The notes: generated by a model from the sequence alone, not told the origin. Positions 35,984-46,848 are shown, counted from the first letter of the stretch. The stretch: DNA of 64,000 bases from Pollenia angustigena (GCA_930367215.1 OV884058.1:201766208-201830207); one strand, 5' to 3'. A program made the numbers and translations.

Positions 35984-37628
35984 AGCCTGGTACTATGTTC
36001 AACATTTCACGTGAAATGCTGTCAAAACGCATATGAAAAGAACTTGTGCGGAATATCTATGAAATAATGTTGATAGAGTTGTACTCTGTTCATTTTGTGA
36101 AAAAGTTCCGAAATGTTTCAGGCAACATTTTTTTACTACTGCGAAATAAAGTAAGCTGCACTTATTTCACGTGGAATTTTAAGCAAAAGCAAAAAAGGAT
36201 GAACTGATTATTTAATAAGAAAAAAAAATTAATATAACACAACCGGTAACATTTTTTTATCCATATTTACTTTCTTTTTTATTAAATTTTTTATTAAAAA
36301 AAATTATTTTTTAGTAAAATACATATGGGGTTTGTTTACATACGCAAAACAATGTCGCATACTTTGCAGGAATAAAATCGGCAAATTGTACAAACTCGCA
36401 TGATAGGTAACATCGATACATGTCAAAATTTTCGTGTGAAATAATAAATGTTGCTCAACATTTTTTTGTTTGTACAATGTATGTAAGCAAATCCTAAAAT
36501 TAATTTTTTTTAATAAAAAAGAAATAAATATGGATAAAAAACTGCCACCGGTTGTGGTATTTAAATTTTTTATTTCTTATTTTATAATTGTGTGGTATTA
36601 TTGATTCCGTTGCGCAAGTGCGGAAAGCAATTTTTGTGCGGAAGCCAAATTTGTAATTATTCATTCCGTTTGTGCGGTATCCTTCCGTTGTTGCGGTATC
36701 ATCTCTACCATTGCGGTATTGCCAAATTATTGAAACCGCAATATAGATATTTTTTGCCATTTTGCTTACGTTAAAATTTTACAACGAGAAGCTAACGGAA
36801 GGAATAAAAATGTAAGTAAAAATATTTAAAAAAATAAAATTTAGTTTTGTTATTTAAAAAAATGAATTACAGGAATAATAAAAGAGATAAATATACAAGC
36901 AACCTACAATTAGAAGCAATGGTTAATTAAATGAAATTAAATCGAGACGTTGCTGCCTTATTAACCCAAAATTCTTTTGAAAGCTGTGACAAATAAACAA
37001 AATATTTCTTGCCTAAAAATGTCTTGAAATTCTTATTCCAACTAACTCCCTATCATTCATGTGTAACACATCTTCAGATTTATATCTTAAAACTCTTCTT
37101 TCTACCCGAAGGTCTAAGCAATCATCGTCACTGCTACCTTCAAAAATGCTATGGTATCCATATAACACTTATATATATTATTCGCGTTTGTATATTTTAC
37201 GGAAATTAATTTATTTTAATTTATTTAAAATGTTTTTTACCAACAGCTGACACAATATCAACTCAGAAATAATTAAAACAGGGATGTTAAAAAGTTATTG
37301 CGGAAAGCTTATACCGCAGGAATGAATAATTACAATTTGCATATCGATCGATATTTATTTCCGTCGAATTTTCCTTTCCGTGCGGAATCAATAATTCCAC
37401 CCATTAGTTCATACTTTTTTTCCTTTTGCTTAAAACTCAACGTGAAATAAATGCAGCTTACATTATTTCGCAGCTGTAAAAAAATGTTGCCAGAAACATT
37501 TCGGAACTTTTTCACAAAATAAACAGAGTACAACACTATCAACATTATTTTATAGATTTTCCGCACAAGTTTTTATCATATGCGTTTTGACAGCATTTCA
37601 CGTGAAATGTTGAACCGAGTACCAGGCT
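35984..37628. mobile_element. Inverted-repeat element, 1645 bp, TAA duplications, nested insert
   Basis: AGCCTGGTAC...GTACCAGGCT ends have arms of about 200 bp (CATTTCACGTGAAATG, AACATTTTTTTAC, ACTTATTTCACG and mirrors). TAA lies at 35981-35983 and 37629-37631. A second dyad (ATTGATTCCG...CGGAATCAAT; about 36590-37400) with GTGCGG/CCGCAC words is nested within. No transposase frame was recognised. Confidence 0.8.
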
Positions 37629-37631
37629 TAA

Positions 37632-38913
37632 TACATAATTGCTAATTTTTTTATTGTATTCAAAATCGGAAAATTTATTTAATGATTTTAATTCGAAATC
37701 ATAAAATCGATTGCAATAAATTTTTTTTAAATCAATACATATATTAATTGATTAAAATCAAATTTGATTGCAATTGATTTGTATACAATACTTGAATAGT
37801 AATTAATTCAAGTTTTTGTAATCAAGTATATGCAATTAAGTTTTGTTTACAACCGCTAGGCTCCGTTTGACTTTCACTATAATTGTGATTTTAGAGGAAT
37901 TGATTGCATTCGCATGAATTAAATAAAAATTTGATTGCAATTTAGTTAATTGCATTCAATGTTTTCTAAAAAAAAATATTTTAAAATGATTTTAATCACA
38001 AAATATTGCAATTTTGACAAACTTTCATTTTGAAATGTGAAGTAGTTTTTAAATCAAAGAATCAAATTGAATTGCAGGTTTTTGCAGCAATGGAATGGAC
38101 TAACTATAATATTTTATTTGTTTATTATATGCAGATACTAGCATACACCCGCTACTTCGTTAGCGTCTCCTTTTTCTTCGTGGACATATTTTTTGCCAAA
38201 GTTTATTTTTCTAGGCTTAAACTTGTTTAAATTCTAGCATTTAACCTGCTACTTTATTAGAACCAAAAAGCTAAAGAAAAATATTAAATTTCCCGTATTT
38301 CCTTTTAGGTACTATATTTTCCCCGATTAAAGTATCAAAAATTTCAGTATTGTAGTGGTAGCCCATAATTTAGTACGAATATGTCAATGAATGGAGGAAA
38401 ATGTTTTGTAAAAAAAGTACCAAAAATAGTTACGATTTTCACCCCTTCAATGTTCGAATTTCGAAAAAGTACCAAATTATTATACGTATTTTTTTGATAA
38501 GTTTCGAATGTGGTATCTACTTTGTTTCTATGTTAATTGGTTAAAAAAATGGCAAAAAGTACTAAAATTCAGATTTTACCCGTTTACTCCCTAATAGGGC
38601 CGAATTTCAAAAAAGTACCAGACACCTGCCTGCTTATTTTTCTAAAGAACAACGATAAGTATTACCTTTATTTTGCATCTCTTTAAGTTTTGGAGATATA
38701 AAGTTACCGAATTTTCCCCTTTTTACCCCCTAAACATTCGAATTTCGAAAAATCGATTTGGAGTGTGACCAATCGGTAGTCCAAATTTCAAGGTTTTAGG
38801 GTCAGCGGTTAGGGCTGGGCGCTGATGAATGAGTCAGTCACTCACGCAACTCTTTTATATATAAAGAAGATAATTAAATTGTTAAATGTTTTGTTTTAAA
38901 ATAATCTTTTTTT
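37632..38913. repeat. Noncoding stretch including a shared repeat at 38145-38870
   Basis: 38145-38870 (CCCGCTACTTCGTTAGCGTC ... TGAATGAGTCAGTCACTCAC ... CTCTTTTATATATA) matches a shorter copy at about 61770-62047, which lacks the middle. The family is not named; the ending in TATATATA suggests a retroelement or Helitron-like remnant. Confidence 0.5.
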
Positions 38914-39374
38914 GGTTCCTATTATGAACTAAATTCGATTTTCGACAGCAGTCGACGAATTTTCATTTGGGATAATGGTGCGCATTCGATAAAAATTTAC
39001 TATTGTGATTTTGTTAATTCACAGTAGTACATTTTCGATCAGCTGTCACTTAAAATAAAAAATTTTTGTTTACAAATTTAAAAAATAAAATTAAAGTTAA
39101 ACGTGATTACGGCGGAATTATGGTTGTTTTCAAATAATTTAGCTTCAGTGGGGTTTCATCCCATTTTTTTAAATGCTGAACTTTGCTGCAAATCATTTGG
39201 TCAAAAAAGAATTTTGTTCCATACGGAATATGAGCATTTTCAGTTACTGTTTACGACGTTGGACTTGCATAAAATGAACAAAACTGATAAAAAAAAATAT
39301 GGTATTTGGTATACGAACACAAAAATATTTACAAATAGTGAAATTTTCAACAAGTTTTTTACATTTATTTGCAC

Positions 39375-39379
39375 CGTCG
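39375..39379. repeat. Target site duplication CGTCG (left)
   Basis: Direct copy of 43266-43270. On the right, CGTCG is followed by a second CGTCG (43271-43275), so the original target was a CG-rich patch. Confidence 0.9.
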
Positions 39380-40068
39380 CACATAGGGGTTTTTTGCCAA
39401 TCTAGCCGGACATTACTTTTTGTTTTAGCTTATATTGCTTCTTAAAAGTTATTGAGTGCCCCTAGATCGATGAAACTTGGCAGAAATATGTGATATTGTC
39501 ATAGGCAGGTAAACCTAAAAAATAAATAAAATCGGACCAAGGAGGAAAATGTTCCCCCTAGAAGAACTAATCCAACCTCTGAAAAATGCAATTTTTTTTA
39601 AACTTTTCCCATACTTTTGTTTGGCAAATGCAACTTTTAACGTCGGCGAAAGTTAAAAAACCTAAAATAAGACCCATGAGATCGTAAAATTACACTTTTC
39701 GCCCCCCGCCCCCTTTTGAGGGCGGTTACATAAAATAATATTTAAAAAAAATGTAAATATTAAAAGAAATAGATTACTAACGCCTTAATACTATAAAAAT
39801 TAAATTTTTGAACTTTAATGGGTAGGGGGAGATATCCCTCCAAACACCCCCCCCCCCCGGAACGACCCTGTAAAAATTTTTTTTTTTTTTGCTAATTTCC
39901 AAAACATATTAATTTTTAAGATTTTATGTGACTTTTATATATTTTATAGTATTTAATTTATCTGAAAATAATTAATATATTCGTAATAATAACTTATTTA
40001 TAATAGTAACAGCAAATTTTATTTAAAATAATAACAACTAATTTATTTAAAATAACTTCTCTTTTGCA

Positions 40069-42105
40069 CTAAGATGATGATGAGTGCCATGGTTCTTCTT
40101 CGTCTGCTTCTTCAAAATCCTCTTCTGAATCTGAATTCTCTTCAGAGCCAAGTACAGGTGGAAGCATAAAAGAAATTGCTTCTTTCGTAAAGGGTAGTGA
40201 CTTTTTTTTTGGAGTTGGTCTTATACTAGTAATCAGTGGGTCAGAACTGAGCAAAAGTCTATTTATAACATCTTTGTTACACTGAACCCTCGAAAACTTT
40301 CTAGCAAAATTCTGCCTGTAAAGCCGAAAATGTTTATTTCGTGCCTCAGACGCTTCTTCTGATAATAGCCCGATAGGCAACAATGCCTCACTCATTACAG
40401 TTGCGCCATGTACTAAAATCTTGTGCATTGTAGGTGTCATAGGATGCCAGGGATATAGAGTAACGTAAAGTTTTGCAGTGTCTAAGCAATAATTGGCAAA
40501 CTCGTGCAAATGGATTTTGTGACCACTTGTAATTACTTCAATAATAACTTTGATCCGGTAGATGAAATCCAATGCAATTCCAGTTATTTCTGCAGCTAAT
40601 TCAGGATTGGAAAAAAATCGTCTGCTGGTGTTACCATCGTTGCTGTTTCCAAATCCAGTCTTCGGTACATCCACTATTAGCCCTAATTCACTTCTAAATT
40701 TTTCTTGGATAGTTTTTTTCCTCTCATTAACAATAGTTTTGTCCTCATCCGATCTTAATTGCCACTTTTTTACTGTGAGTTTATACGATAGGTGTAATAT
40801 GCTCTCAAATAGACGAATTCTGGCGTGCAAAGTAGATAATCCGAAAGAAAGTGCATCTACGTCTATATCCCTTTTGATTTTCAAATTGTTAAATTCTTTT
40901 GAAGTAGCCCCACAAATATAGCACTTCATTGTGGACGTAGTTTGTGTTGCGGCATTACATACTTTTGCATCTATCATTGTAAATACCATTGTATGTTTTA
41001 TGGAATATAACTTTCCTTCCATTAAAAAATTAGTGTTTTGTAATGTAGTAATGGCATCTTGTACATAATTAATTTCTTCTTGGATTACATCTACAGTTTC
41101 TTTAACAAATCTGATGCGAATAGGTCTACAATATCGCGGTGATGAAGGAGTTGGATTTTGCCATAATATTTTCTCCTTTTTTGCACCATATATTAGTCGA
41201 AGCGGTACGAAACTACTCTGAAAAATATGAGAATCAGAAGCATCATTTTTCATCTTTTGCTTAAATTGTGCCTGGTGTGATCCATCGCAGCCCCATTTGC
41301 TTATTAGTTCGAGGGAGTTGCATTCTTCTATTTGTGAATCACATAAAACATCTTTTAAATATGTAAGTAATCTACTTGCAGTATGATTAAGCAAATCCTG
41401 AAGATTTATTTGAGCACATGTTTCCGTTACTTCAAATGATTCTTTTGGAGGATAGCATTCACTTTTCTCTCTCTGCAGAATTTTGTAGCTAGGATAAACC
41501 TTCTTAGCGGCACTTCGGATTATTTCATATTGTTTTCGAGAAAGATCAGCTTCTACAAATATAGAAAGAGCCTTTAGAGGGGTTAGCTGTTTTACTTTAT
41601 CCTCTTGTGCAGCTTTGTATGCTTTTTTTATTTTTGTAGCTCTTGCCGGAGAAGACACAATTTCTTTAAGCAGACCTGAGGCATCTTTTTTTCCAGACGT
41701 TTGTAGTTGTGTTTGGGTAGCGTGCATCAATAAATCAGCATCGGTTTGAGTTCGCAAGATTTCAGTTTTTCTTCTCTTACTTCTTTCGGTCAATTCAACA
41801 AACGGCTTTTGTAGTCGTTTTGAAGACGAACTCCCAAAAAAAGGTATTGTCACTGTTCCTTCCAGCCATTTGGCATGCATGCTTACAAATCGATCCTTTT
41901 TTCTTTGTGCTGAATGCCAAAATATTTTAAAAAAATATTTGAATTTCTTTAAGCATTGATTTACTACTGATATGTCACTATCTCTTTGACATTTTGAAAT
42001 TTCGCACAATTTTCTAACTAAAAATTGTAATTTCTCTTCAACGAGTTTAGAACTACATTCTTGTATAATTTGGAATAACTCTAAATTCGTATACACTTTT
42101 TCCAT
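40069..42105 (-). CDS. Transib/RAG1-like transposase, intact, 678 residues
   Basis: A DDE transposase related to the RAG1 core, expected to cut at the element's CAC ends. An in-frame stop precedes ATG 42103-42105. Matches to RAG1: CDG (D274, cf. D600), MIDAK (D379, cf. D708), CYIC (C395/C398, cf. C727/C730), LHARIRLFE, NDGNTSRRFF (cf. NGNFARKL), HKILVH (H561/H566, cf. H937/H942), and SEEASEARNKHFRLYR with E587 best placed for E962. Spacings are close: D-D 105 (RAG1 108), second H to E 21 (RAG1 20). Residues about 1-260 are basic and helical-looking, without the RAG1 RING. The tail is acidic (EENSDSEEDFEEADEEEP). No stops or frameshifts. It could be active; domestication is unlikely because terminal repeats and target duplication are intact. 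No RAG2-like gene lies in the element. Confidence 0.93.
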   Translation of the reverse strand: MEKVYTNLELFQIIQECSSKLVEEKLQFLVRKLCEISKCQRDSDISVVNQCLKKFKYFFKIFWHSAQRKKDRFVSMHAKWLEGTVTIPFFGSSSSKRLQKPFVELTERSKRRKTEILRTQTDADLLMHATQTQLQTSGKKDASGLLKEIVSSPARATKIKKAYKAAQEDKVKQLTPLKALSIFVEADLSRKQYEIIRSAAKKVYPSYKILQREKSECYPPKESFEVTETCAQINLQDLLNHTASRLLTYLKDVLCDSQIEECNSLELISKWGCDGSHQAQFKQKMKNDASDSHIFQSSFVPLRLIYGAKKEKILWQNPTPSSPRYCRPIRIRFVKETVDVIQEEINYVQDAITTLQNTNFLMEGKLYSIKHTMVFTMIDAKVCNAATQTTSTMKCYICGATSKEFNNLKIKRDIDVDALSFGLSTLHARIRLFESILHLSYKLTVKKWQLRSDEDKTIVNERKKTIQEKFRSELGLIVDVPKTGFGNSNDGNTSRRFFSNPELAAEITGIALDFIYRIKVIIEVITSGHKIHLHEFANYCLDTAKLYVTLYPWHPMTPTMHKILVHGATVMSEALLPIGLLSEEASEARNKHFRLYRQNFARKFSRVQCNKDVINRLLLSSDPLITSIRPTPKKKSLPFTKEAISFMLPPVLGSEENSDSEEDFEEADEEEPWHSSSS

Positions 42106-42267
42106 TTTACTCTCGAAGCTTCAAAATGGTTCTGATAACAATTTTATGCAAAAACCACAATATATATTTAAAAAAACTAAGTACCTAGACCCCAGATTTG
42201 ATTTTTTATTATATATTATTTTTGTTGTTAATGATTTTAAAAGTTATGCAAAACAGGTACATTTATT

Positions 42268-42707
42268 TTGCTCTATTAAATAACGTCCTTTAGCGGCCGC
42301 ACAGGTGGTTAAAACCCGTTACTTACTGTTTCGCACATCCCTTTTTTTACACAGGTAATATTAGGCTTATATGTAATAATTTAAATAAAAACCATCTACG
42401 TACAACCAAAACATTTTATGACTGACGAAAGGGTTTCTATCATATGTACCTATGCAAGATGAGCAAAAACAGAAAAAAGGTAAAAAAATTTGTTTGCTCT
42501 ATTAAATAACGTCCTTTAGCGGCCGCACATGTGGTTAAAACCCGTTACTTACTGTTTCGCACATCCCTTTTTTTACACAGGTAATATTAGGCTTATATGT
42601 AATAATTTAAATAAAAACCATCTACGTACAACCAAAACATTTTATGACTGACGAAAGGGTTTCTATCATATGTACCTATGCAAGATGAGCAAAAACAGAA
42701 AAAAGGT
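42268..42707. repeat. 226-bp direct tandem duplication inside Transib
   Basis: Two copies start at about 42268 and 42494 and share GCTCTATTAAATAACGTCCT, TTAGCGGCCGCAC and ACTGACGAAAGGGTTTC. They are nearly identical (e.g. ACAGGTGG versus ACATGTGG). Lying upstream of the transposase start, they may belong to its promoter or 5' leader. Confidence 0.9.
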
Positions 42708-43275
42708 GAAATTTTCAAAAAATCATAAAAAAAAATGGCGCAACAACGCGCAACGTTTTTTTTTTGAATTTAAAAGTAGAGATTTCAAATTTTATCGTGA
42801 TGTACAAAATTTTTAAGAACTCAGCGGAACTCACCTTCAAAAACCTTTTAAATTTTTTTTTTTTACAAAAAAGTGAACAAAAAAATCGTTTTTTTTAATT
42901 TCGTACTAATTTTTTTATCATAAAAAATTCAAATAAAATTTTTCTAAAAATTTTCATAATTAGCTGTTTATATAGTCTTTCACAGAAAAAAAAAATTCAA
43001 TGTAAAATCTTTATTCGTTTATCTACAAAAAAATATATTGTAAACCTCCCAAAACCGTAAAAAGTCAATGAACACGCATGCAATTTAATCAACTTTCCTG
43101 GTTTTAACAGTGTCCCAAAACCACAAATCTCAAGCAAAAGACTTGAAAATTCACTATACGATGCAGAACTTTGTTGTCTGTCGAGCTGCGTACTTAAATT
43201 TTTCCATTTCTTAAAAAAAATTTTTTGCTTAATGTCCGGCTAGATTGGCAAAAAACCCCTATGTGCGTCGCGTCG

Positions 43276-44223
43276 AAAGTAAATTTGTTTTCGTTGAAAA
43301 ATTCGATACACAACGAAATTTTCGACAGTGCTGCCAAGTCATAATACCAAATTAACATTCGATAGTGGATGTTCGATGGCCAGAGAAAATCAATTATCGA
43401 ATGTAACTCATAATAGGGGCCTTTGTTTTTTAAGACATATTTTTACCAATTAACGGGCTATTTTTAAGTTTTAACCGCATAACCCTGAAAATCGAATTTA
43501 TCAATAAATAAAATGATTCAAAACTACAGCGAGAAACGGTGGAAAAACAAATTTTTATTTGACTTATCCTAAAGTGCTTGTAACTCGAAAAAAGTGGTAC
43601 TAATCTCTTAAAGTCTTGTCTTTTATTTACAAAAAGTCACGATGTCTTTTTACGGTTAAATGTATGTATGTATGTTTGTACAAAAATATGAATGAAATTG
43701 TTTTGTTTCTTCTTAACGTTATTAATGATGTCATTTTCATTAAAAATAAAACCAATAATGTGTTTTGTTTTCTTTTAAATATTTATATATTTTTGTTTTT
43801 AATTTTATTGTGAAGATTTGTCAAGGATAGTTTTAAATCTTATTTACAATATAACAGGATGCTTTTAACGTTAATAGTAGTAATAAATTAAAAATATAAA
43901 ATAAAAAACTACTAACTACTTTCTAAAGTTTCTTACTAAAAGAAGGATATACGACTTAATATTTACATAAATTAGTTTATTTAATTCAGAGAACAACAAA
44001 AAAAAAATATTACATATTTACACACAATATACACGATTGTTAAAGAGATCATTAAAAAATTTTATACAAATTAAAATTTTTTAATTAAGCTCAAAATAAA
44101 TTACAGCTTAAAGTGGTAAAAAAAAAATTAAGTTAAAATAAAAAATTAAATAAAAACTATTTACACTCTCAATAATTCGTAAGGAATTTTAAATTTTGTA
44201 AAGTAAAAAATATATTTAAGCTC
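43276..44223. other. Noncoding stretch, AT-rich
   Basis: Up to 43422 it is the right part of the host MITE. Beyond that nothing was recognised; small frames near 43616 are in low-complexity sequence. Confidence 0.35.
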
Positions 44224-44461
44224 CATATCGTCACCTTAAATGCAAACGGACGTAAATACACTAAAATTTATATTCGAGAATTTTTTTAATGGATTATGCT
44301 CACGCAATTTTTAAACCTATGAGTTCAAAAACAGAAATTGAAATGATTTTATAAGGTTGAAGTACATAGCACGCGTAAGTACGCTAGCGCGGTGAGGACT
44401 TCTGTCAAAGAAATTTAGCTAGTGCTTTTTCATAGTACAAAATACATAAAAAAAATTGACG

Positions 44462-44766
44462 GAGGGAGTTTACACGGTGTCTTTCCAGACATATCTGTTT
44501 TTGACATTCTCTTTTATACATGCTTCCAAAAACCTATTGTCTTTTCACAATGTCTTTCCAAATACATACGTCTGTTTTCACGTATAATAGTCTAATATAC
44601 ATATACATACATACAAATTAAAAACATGGAAATTCATATAAACAAACATGAAAACTCGTTTCGTGTCTGTTTGGCAACCCCTTCTTTCTTTTCTACCCCG
44701 ATCGCCTACAAACAAAGCAAACGTGTTTGTTAGACATGTCTGAAAAGACACCGTGTAAACTCCCTC
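44462..44766. mobile_element. MITE with GAGGGAGTTTACAC ends, 305 bp
   Basis: GAGGGAGTTTACACGGTGTC and TGTAAACTCCCTC are perfect inverted ends; the match runs about 29 bp (TTTCCAGACAT versus ATGTCTGAAAA). A TACATA-type simple tract lies in the middle. Confidence 0.75.
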
Positions 44767-45220
44767 TTACTTTGAACTTCTAAGCGCGTTGAGAATTCTT
44801 GACAAGTTACACTTTTTCACTTCCCAGCTAACATAGGCTTTTTTTAGACGAATATGTTTAATAAACAACTCCTAAAAGAATCTTTTGATGATTATCTGAT
44901 AAGTAATAATAACAAAAACATCTAAATTCTCAAACAGGATGGCCTTAAATTCGCGATCTTCAGGTTTGTTTCGTATAAATTGTATGAAAATTAAAAGTTT
45001 TGACATGAAAAAGGCGCTTGATCGTCTTATTTAGGTGGTTCAGTTATACGACTCAGCATTACACGAGCTGTAAGATAAATCCTACACATGAGTCTCAAAC
45101 GATTCTAGGAGTATTTCACAGAGGAATCACCTTGTGTAACCAATTCACCCGTGCGAGGAATCTTCTACGATTAAAAAATGCGCTCGTCGACGATTAAAAA
45201 CACTCTTCATGAGATTCTTA

Positions 45221-45402
45221 AGGGGTCTGTACATGGTCAAAATGCTTGAGTCACTGTACGTGTGCTGGACGTAATATTCGCCGTCATATCTAAATTTTTG
45301 GATTTTCCATCCATCATCGTCGGAGTCACACATACAAACATATTTTCAGTATAAGTGATGAGAAATGCTTGATGAGAAATGCTTGACCGTGAACAGACCC
45401 CT
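45221..45402. mobile_element. Small MITE, 182 bp, flanked by TTA
   Basis: AGGGGTCTGTACATGGTCAA and inverted TTGACCGTGAACAGACCCCT form the ends. TTA is present at 45218-45220 and 45403-45405. Part of its interior (GTGTACGTGTGCTGGAC...CATCGTCGG) is repeated at about 45425-45545, a second truncated copy. Confidence 0.75.
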
Positions 45403-46247
45403 TTAGTAGTAAGGCCAAAAACTTGTTCACTCGTGTACGTGTGCTGGACATAATATTTTTGGATTTTTCATCCAGCATCGTCGGTGTGACACATACAAAC
45501 ACATTTTCACTAATATTACCACAATGCTTGATGAATATTTCGATCAAAGTATTTGGGCCTTTACACGATTGAAAATGCTAGCTGGGTTATACATTCCTAC
45601 TTTCAATATTTGAAAAGAACTTGTTTTCAAGAAAATAGCTGACTGCAATTAATAAGCAGATTTTCGCGTATCTTTATAAATATTCTGCCTCTATAATTCT
45701 TGATGACATCTTGAAAATATATTGTTTTAAAATTGCATGCAGCCTACGTCACAGCTTTCAATTTCCGTGAATATTGACAAGCAATATGTGTATAAGACTT
45801 GAGAACAAAACTTGAACATATGACTGCAACGTAATTTCAAGGCGAATTCACTAGAAGTTGAAAAAAGGTTTATTTACATAAAAGACTCTAGTTTGTACAC
45901 AAACTTTGACAGTACGACCACCGAAAAAAACCATATGTTGATTTCGAAATCTATTTTTCAATGTAAAAACAGCTGACTTGACATTTTTAATGCGCAAAAG
46001 TTTTTAAACGCACGATACTCGTCGACGAATTAACGCCTGCTATGTTCTTCTACCTTCATTTATTTTGTAGCGTTTTTTGCTTCTCCTGTCAACAAAAAAG
46101 TGGAGTTACGTCCGTTTGTATTAAAGGTAACGACACACTTTTAGTAAATAAAAATTTTATGGTGAAATTTTACAACTTATAAAAGGATATAAAAATTTTC
46201 ATCTTTTTAAATTTAAAACTTAACGAAAGTTTTTTGATGTAATCACC

Positions 46248-46358
46248 CCTATCGTGAATAAAATTTCCATCGAAATTTGTTCCCTTTTCCCTAAAAATTT
46301 TTTGGGGAAAAAGCAAAATTTTGTGGGAAAAAACTGTTCCCATTTTATTCACGATAGG
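46248..46358. mobile_element. Small hairpin element, 111 bp
   Basis: CCTATCGTGAATAAAAT is mirrored exactly by ATTTTATTCACGATAGG. A second internal stem pairs TTCCCTTTTCCC with GGGAAAAA. Noncoding. Confidence 0.65.
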
Positions 46359-46409
46359 CGAAAATAATAAGTATTAAGTTTTAAATAGGCTGATTGATGA
46401 TATTGAGCT

Positions 46410-46480
46410 TGTCAATCAGAGCAAGCGATGCGGGTTCGATTACCGCCAGAGACATTGGTCTCTTTCACTACAATGGGCTA
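46410..46480 (+). repeat. Possible tRNA-derived SINE remnant (B-box-like)
   Basis: GCGGGTTCGATTACCGCC contains a good match to a polymerase III B box (GGTTCGANNCC). No convincing cloverleaf could be drawn, so a real tRNA gene is not claimed. The surrounding 85-residue frame is not recognised. Confidence 0.25.
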
Positions 46481-46848
46481 AAGTTCAAAATTGCTATAAA
46501 TTTTGATTATAGCAACGAAGTAATGGCTCAATTAAAATTTTTCATTAAAAGCATAACTAAATTAAATTTGTATTCCCAAAAATTGAAATTACTTTTTGAT
46601 AAATTAAATTTGTCACAATCATTTTATGATTGTCTGTTAATGTTTATATGATTGTTGCTTATAACTACAAACATGTTTATCTTGAATTATGATTAATAAA
46701 AAACATGTTGTATGATTTATTGTAATAATTTAAATGATTGCGGCAATAAGTCAAAAAATTTCTGACATGGTATAAATATTAGAAGGTGGCCTCGGTAAGC
46801 CAGCTGTCCATTGTTTGCTTGTATGTGTTTATGTATAAAGTGTATTGA

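Larger units (their letters stand above)
39380..43265 (-). mobile_element. Complete Transib/RAG1-like DNA transposon, 3886 bp
   Basis: 36-bp perfect terminal inverted repeats lie at 39380-39415 and 43230-43265; they start CACATAGGGGTTTTTTGCCA. A 5-bp duplication CGTCG lies at 39375-39379 and 43266-43270. Transib elements characteristically begin with CAC and duplicate a GC-rich 5-bp site of the CGNCG type, and both hold here. The single gene (transposase, minus strand) occupies 40069-42105. The 5' part (42106-43229) is noncoding and contains a 226-bp tandem duplication; the 3' part includes a run of 12 C at 39847-39858. Identical ends, intact duplication and an intact reading frame point to a recent insertion. 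Confidence 0.93.
38914..43422. mobile_element. Older MITE that hosts the Transib element
   Basis: GGTTCCTATTATGA at 38914 and TCATAATAGGGGCC at 43422 are inverted ends. Inner words ATTCGAT and TTTTCGACAG also mirror. Without the 3.9-kb Transib insertion this unit would be about 620 bp. It shows that the insertion landed in pre-existing repeat DNA. Confidence 0.6.
44353..46057. mobile_element. MITE family M2, copy 2 (expanded to 1.7 kb by insertions)
   Basis: The ends AAGGTTGAAGTACATAGCAC and inverted TATGTTCTTCTACCTT match copy 1 at 8032-8503, including ATACTCGTCGACGAATTAAC near the right end. The extra length is due to nested units at 44462-44766 and 45221-45402 and other sequence. Confidence 0.65.
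44224..46134. mobile_element. Outer CATATCGTCACC element with nested insertions
   Basis: The left end CATATCGTCACCTTAAATGC matches the one at 11943. The right end is a worn inverse (TTAAAGGTAACGAC, preceded by ACGTCCGTTTGTA). Inside lie the M2 element and, within that, two or more smaller elements. Confidence 0.55.

Noticed and set aside
39847..39858. C12 run as a regulatory signal
   Set aside because: A simple homopolymer in the Transib 3' region; no further support.
40562..40921. 119-residue plus-strand frame inside the transposase
   Set aside because: It is antisense to the conserved RAG1-like core, with no domain of its own.
40069..42105. Domesticated host gene
   Set aside because: Intact inverted ends and a target duplication surround the ORF, so it is a mobile copy.
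39380..43265. A RAG1-RAG2 pair (ProtoRAG-like) element
   Set aside because: No kelch-repeat or PHD-like second gene is present; only one gene lies between the ends.
46429..46446. tRNA gene
   Set aside because: Only a B-box-like word is present; no acceptor stem or anticodon arm could be folded.
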